The notes under the pieces were generated by a model. It saw only the letters and a program-made list of their open reading frames with translations, ran no database searches and was not told the DNA's origin. From Apium graveolens (taxonomy: Eukaryota; Streptophyta; Magnoliopsida; Apiales; Apiaceae): a stretch of DNA of 64,000 nt. Within the stretch, counting starts at the first letter, position 1, and each line of letters starts with the position of its first letter. The stretch is from NCBI RefSeq assembly GCF_009905375.1, contig NC_133653.1, positions 98,755,261 to 98,819,260 of the forward strand, written 5' to 3'. Positions 59,772-64,000 of the stretch are shown one piece after another. Made by a program: the position numbers and the translations under genes.

Positions 59772-60480
59772 TGTTGTGCATATGTTGTGTACTTGATGAT
59801 TTCATAAACAAAACATCTAAGTAGATTTTACTTAGTGAAATTATGTAGCACTCGACGGATAAGAATTATAGTCCCGACGGATAACTCATTATAGTCCCGA
59901 CGGATGATTAACTTATTATCCATCGAGTGAGTAGCTTATGTAATAATAAGTTTGTAGCACATTTATGTATGCACCTTTGTATAAAATCTATAGTAGCATA
60001 AAAGTCATGTTGACTTTAACTAGATATGCAGAATAGGTTGATTAATTGTACATAAATGATGTCTTGTAATTCTGCATAAGTGAAATAGAGTCAAGTGCCA
60101 AAATAGCTACCGACGGATGATTAACAAAGCCATCGGCGGATGATCAAATGACTATCAATGGATGTTTAATATAGCAATCGATGGATGATCAATTAAACCA
60201 TCAATGGATGTTCTGAAAGTCGACGGATGATCATATGAAGAATTCAAACAGCAGTTGAACAGTGAAAGCTGACACACAGCCGTGGAGAAGTATACAAACA
60301 CACTGTGGAAGCCCATTAACTGGGTAATAGAGGATGAAAAGCAGCAAAGCTTAAGACTGATAGTTTTTATATTTGTTCAGTCTTTTTGACTTTGTAATCT
60401 TAGTATTATATAAACCAAGAGAGTAGCAAATAGAAAAATAACTGAGATTGCTGAAAAACACAAAAACAGAGAAATCTTTG
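59772..60480 (+). repeat. 3' LTR of A, truncated
   Basis: Matches 47649-48360 and stops at GAGAAATCTTTGTA, where E-type LTR sequence begins. The missing 311 bp are the R/U5 end. GTA is shared by both sides of the junction, a minimal microhomology. Octamer clusters lie at 59850-59929 and 60107-60232. Confidence 0.92.
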
Positions 60481-60481
60481 T

Positions 60482-62230
60482 ACGCACACAAACCAAACAC
60501 ACACTTATATTACAAACGTCCAAATCCCAACTATTCGAACTCAGAACTGAGTATTAAGCATTATTACAAACTTTTACAAACTTAAATTATCTCAAAAAAT
60601 GCCTACTAGCTTAACTCGATCAACCTGAACCCCTAGCTCTCGCGTTGGACTGGAGATCCTCGCTACCAACTGGTTCCTTCTTATTGGAAAAGAACATAAA
60701 CAACATCGCATAAATGAGCTAACTAGCTCAGCTAGTCACAATGATAAAATTGAGAATAATGATCATCAAGTGAAAAGGGTTATGATATCAAGTGAATAAT
60801 GGATTATGATTTAGAATTGGATATTATATTTTTATTTTAAAAACCAAGGTTAGGCTGCTGATCAGTCGCGTACTAACCCCGAGTAAAGCACACAGCACTG
60901 CTCTAACTACTAGATCCAAGGCACATATTGGCCTAACTTGACCATTTATATGGTCTGACCACGAATCTGGTCCACAATTTTATAAAACAATCCAATTCTT
61001 ACATAATAACAGAATAAACAATGTAAAGCAATAAACAGAATCATAAACAACATTGGATGTTCGATACTGAAATGGTTTCAACCTTCATAAAGGATCAATA
61101 TGGCAATTTCAAAGGTTGGCTGTTAGGTAATGAAAGAATTGGATAACAAAGGAATCAACATTTTAAGGTTTCAAGGATTTGGTCTTTTAAAGCATAAGAT
61201 ATAATGGTTAGAATATGTAAGTAATTCGGTTCAGTGTTTGTGGAGTACTGGTTTGTATTTGGGTATACAACAATCAATGGTTTAGAAAGAATAAGGTTTA
61301 CGGCTCAAGATCAATAACTGGAATCATGGTTTAGGGTTCAGTGCTTCAAAGCACTTGCAATATAAAATAGGACTATCAATCAACTACAATATATCTCAAG
61401 AAAGTTCAGAACACTTACCTGGTACTAGCTTGCTATACTGCACTAACTTCCAATTATAATCGTCTACTCCTCGACTATCTGCTTCCCTTTCCTAAGCCTT
61501 GCCTCTTCTGCTCAAATAATATAAGTATCTATCAATACTCAGCGCATACGATTCTATTCGACATACACTTCTATCTACCCTACGTTTTACCCAAATCCGA
61601 TTAACGGATTGAAAGTTGCGCTATAAACAAGTAAACACCGAACATATAGACTGACAGTCAACCAACAAGTCACATATAGCACATAACACGTCAAACAATC
61701 AATGATATATCATTTATAAAGGAGTCTCGGGTCATAAACAGGCTTTCGGGTATTTAAAATGATTTTTAAAACATTTTTCGGAATTAAAACGGGTCGTTGG
61801 ATCAGTTTTAAAGTAACAAACAGGGTTCGGTTGGTCAAATCTGGCTTCAAAACAATTTTATAATAATTATCAAGCCTTGGAAATAATTTAAAATAGTATT
61901 TTAAAGCTTGAAACTATTTTTCGGAATTTTTAAATCATTTTTAAATAATTAAATCTAATTAAGTAATTAATTAAAATCAATTAATAATTAATTAAATCAA
62001 TTATTTATTTAATTGTCGAATTAATTGACCAATTAATCTTCGAATTAATTGACTAATTAATCAATTAATTATTAACTAAAATTATTAACTAATTAATTCA
62101 GATTTATTTTTGATTTAAAAATAATTTTTGGAATTAAAATAATAATTTTTGGAATTTTCAGAAATTAAAAATGATTTTTTATAATTAAAATAAATGGAGA
62201 ATATGATTTTTAAACATTTTTAAAACAGGA
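60482..62230 (-). repeat. Truncated E-type LTR (probably the 5' LTR of E)
   Basis: Similar to 38883-40670 in the same orientation, with about 5 percent difference at the left end and a deletion of about 40 bases near 61245. The first 150 bp (including the TG...CA end) and the last 1.5 kb are missing. Position and orientation fit the displaced 5' LTR of E. The primer site and part of the leader are lost with the deletion at 60481. Confidence 0.8.
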
Positions 62231-63638
62231 ATAGCAGCTGCAACATCAACTGGAAGACGCGGGACGCTTCCCACGCGCTTGCGCTGGGTCTGCTTGAGTC
62301 TGACCATCTTTCCTAACTGTTGTTGTGTGATGAAGAAATGAAGCAAGAGTGAGCATTACAGCTCGCAAGATAATATATAGTGTAAACAATAATGCAAGTA
62401 TCTAAATGGATAACTCACTGGAAACCTTTATCAAGTGTAAGGTAGATACTTACTGGATATAAGCTTAAAGGAAGATGAAGTTACAAATTACTTCTCTATA
62501 CTTATACCATTTTATAAAGCTACTTGAACTACCACTGTTCAAAGTATTATAGGTTTCAAAAGGTCATCCCATAGATGAGACCACAAGTTAAGACTTGAAT
62601 AGATTCAATCTTTGATATATTATTGAATGAAATGAAGTTACGAGATACTTTATTTAGTTCCGATATATATATCCACATATATATCTTTTATACATTTCCT
62701 GGAAACCTCTGTTATGTAAAGTATGAACAGAGTTTGTAACATCCAATGAATTTTGGAAAGGAAAAGAATTTTGACATAAACCCGATATCTTGCTGATCAG
62801 GCAAAGATACCAATAAGTAACCTTTTCTACTAGTAGATGGACGAATTCCCCACTGGTCATCACCCTGGCCGCAATAGGACCTTATGCTGGACTGCCACTC
62901 AGCCACTTACGCATTTAATGGACTCCCACTGAGCCACTTATACTTTCATGGACGCCCACTGAGCCCATGTTACTTATGCCGACTCAATAGATGGACTTAC
63001 TTCCCAAACGTTGGGTAAGTAATCAATTCATTTATCAAAACAGCAACCTCGTTGCAAATATAAAATACACCACAGAGCCGGATCCCTCAGGTTTTGAGCG
63101 AGTATTTAAATCCCCTTTAAAAGGAAGATCTTAAATATAAAAATGAGTTTTGGGATCCGCTCTAACTTTTAAAATCATTTTGAAGACTCGAAAACATTTT
63201 TAAGAATGTTTGGAGTAATGCTGATTTAAGGAAATAAATCAGTCCCGATATATTAGAAAATATCTGAATATTACTATTTAAATAATATTCCCATAAAGAA
63301 TAATCTTTATATAAACAATTTGAAGTAGAAGTTTTAAAACTCATACTTGAAATGAATATTAAATAACCAAAGATATACTTATACGAAAGTACTATCTTTA
63401 TTTGAATAATCAAAAATAAGTTTGATTATCGAAACATTATTCTTTAATAAAATAAAGAATAATATTTAGTAAATAAGCGGAGTCGTAAGTCCTTAAATGA
63501 ATATTCAAAAATAATATTCATTAAATAAAATAACGGAGTCATAAATCCTCGAATGAATATTCAAAATAATATTCATTAAATAAATAAAATAAAGTTATTG
63601 AATAAACCTTATTCGATTAATAGTTTTGAAAACTATAT

Positions 63639-63694
<56 letters not shown>

Positions 63695-64000
63695 TATACT
63701 CGGGAACATCGACTCCCGGTTTAGAAAAATGTTCACCTTCGGGTCCCCTATACTAAGGGTATACGCAACTACTGCTTATCTCTAGCATAGGTATTATGCA
63801 ACTATAAGCATTGAAATCAACAGATAGATAACCACATTACGAAACAGACATGCATATATATACCATATCAGCATGCTTCAATATATCGTAAAATTTGCTA
63901 ATTAACCAACATGCATCTATCACAAGATAATGCATATACATATATACATCACAACAACAGTATAACGGGTAGAAAACTTGCCTGAGCGACTGGGTGTGAT
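62231..64000 (-). repeat. F-type LTR, truncated, runs out of the window
   Basis: Similar to F1 from 13193 onward in the same orientation. The end proximal to E is missing, including the TG...CA end and most of the leader ORF (62231-62307 remains, starting MVRLKQTQRKRVGSVPRL on the minus strand). It continues past 64000, so it may be a solo LTR or the LTR of a larger element. Confidence 0.85.
63638..63696. repeat. (AT)n microsatellite in F-type LTR
   Basis: About 58 bases of AT repeat with one ATAAATAT interruption. The homologous site in F2 (20325-20347) has a much shorter run. Confidence 0.9.

Larger units (their letters stand above)
47649..60480 (+). mobile_element. Element A: Sirevirus-like Ty1/copia, plus strand, 3' LTR truncated
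   Basis: 5' LTR, initiator tRNA-Met site, gag, pol, third ORF, polypurine tract and 709 of about 1020 bp of the 3' LTR. It is inserted in the leader of E; the left flank is GGCCT. The right edge is a truncation joined to E-type LTR, so no target duplication can be checked. The LTRs differ by about 21 substitutions in 709 bp by eye (about 3 percent). It is the same family as B. Confidence 0.93.

Noticed and set aside
47725..60232. Regularly spaced ATCCGTCG units as a CRISPR-like array
   Set aside because: Units are only 8-10 bases, spacing is irregular, orientation is mixed and they lie in LTRs and genes of a plant retrotransposon.
1..64000. Host protein-coding genes
   Set aside because: Every long open frame is explained by a transposable element or is its shadow; no exon-intron structure of a host gene was seen.

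Overview
This is a window of plant nuclear DNA, almost certainly from an angiosperm. It is AT-rich and contains tRNA-Met-primed LTR retrotransposons, a tRNA-derived SINE, a hAT-type MITE and a CACTA-type relic. I see no host gene, RNA gene or prokaryotic feature. Nearly everything is retrotransposon sequence nested in older retrotransposon sequence. The species cannot be named from the sequence alone.

Nesting. Five-base target duplications and uninterrupted host frames resolve most of it. Element C, an old Ty1/copia copy, is the outer layer; it survives as LTR pieces at 4010-4233 and 35428-35708 and a gag at 35837-36943. Element B (minus strand, 4234-35422, duplication GATAT) lies inside that LTR. 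B was later hit by F1, a 3.76 kb solo LTR (12877-16637, GTTTA), and by F2, a complete 14.2 kb Ty3/gypsy element (18225-32389, TTTTC). To the right, C's gag is interrupted by element D (copia, minus, 37003-38734), D by element E (Ty3/gypsy chromovirus, minus, 38735-47648), and E by element A (copia, plus, 47649-60480). A is the same family as B. After A come a truncated E-type LTR (60482-62230) and a truncated F-type LTR (62231-64000).

Families. A and B resemble Sireviruses: about 13 kb, 1 kb LTRs, gag with two zinc knuckles, pol in the order PR-IN-RT-RNase H, then a third ORF of about 4.5 kb before the polypurine tract. All their genes carry stops or frameshifts. F2 has 4.3 kb LTRs that differ by only about two dozen substitutions by eye, yet its gag-pol is wrecked and partly permuted, so it was probably mobilised in trans. 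E is a decayed chromovirus with an extra ORF upstream of gag.

Most unusual signals: (1) the 5' LTR of B ends in an inverted copy of its own R/U5, so both ends of the insertion are U5 ends, with a perfect target duplication; (2) an octamer, ATCCGTCG or its complement, recurs in clusters in the LTRs, in gag, pol and ORF3, and in untranslated DNA of A and B; (3) a 62-codon ORF sits at the predicted start of the F transcript, inside the LTR; (4) an ORF precedes gag in E; (5) F2 combines young LTRs with a ruined, permuted interior.

All identifications rest on reading motifs and comparing copies inside the window. No database search was run.
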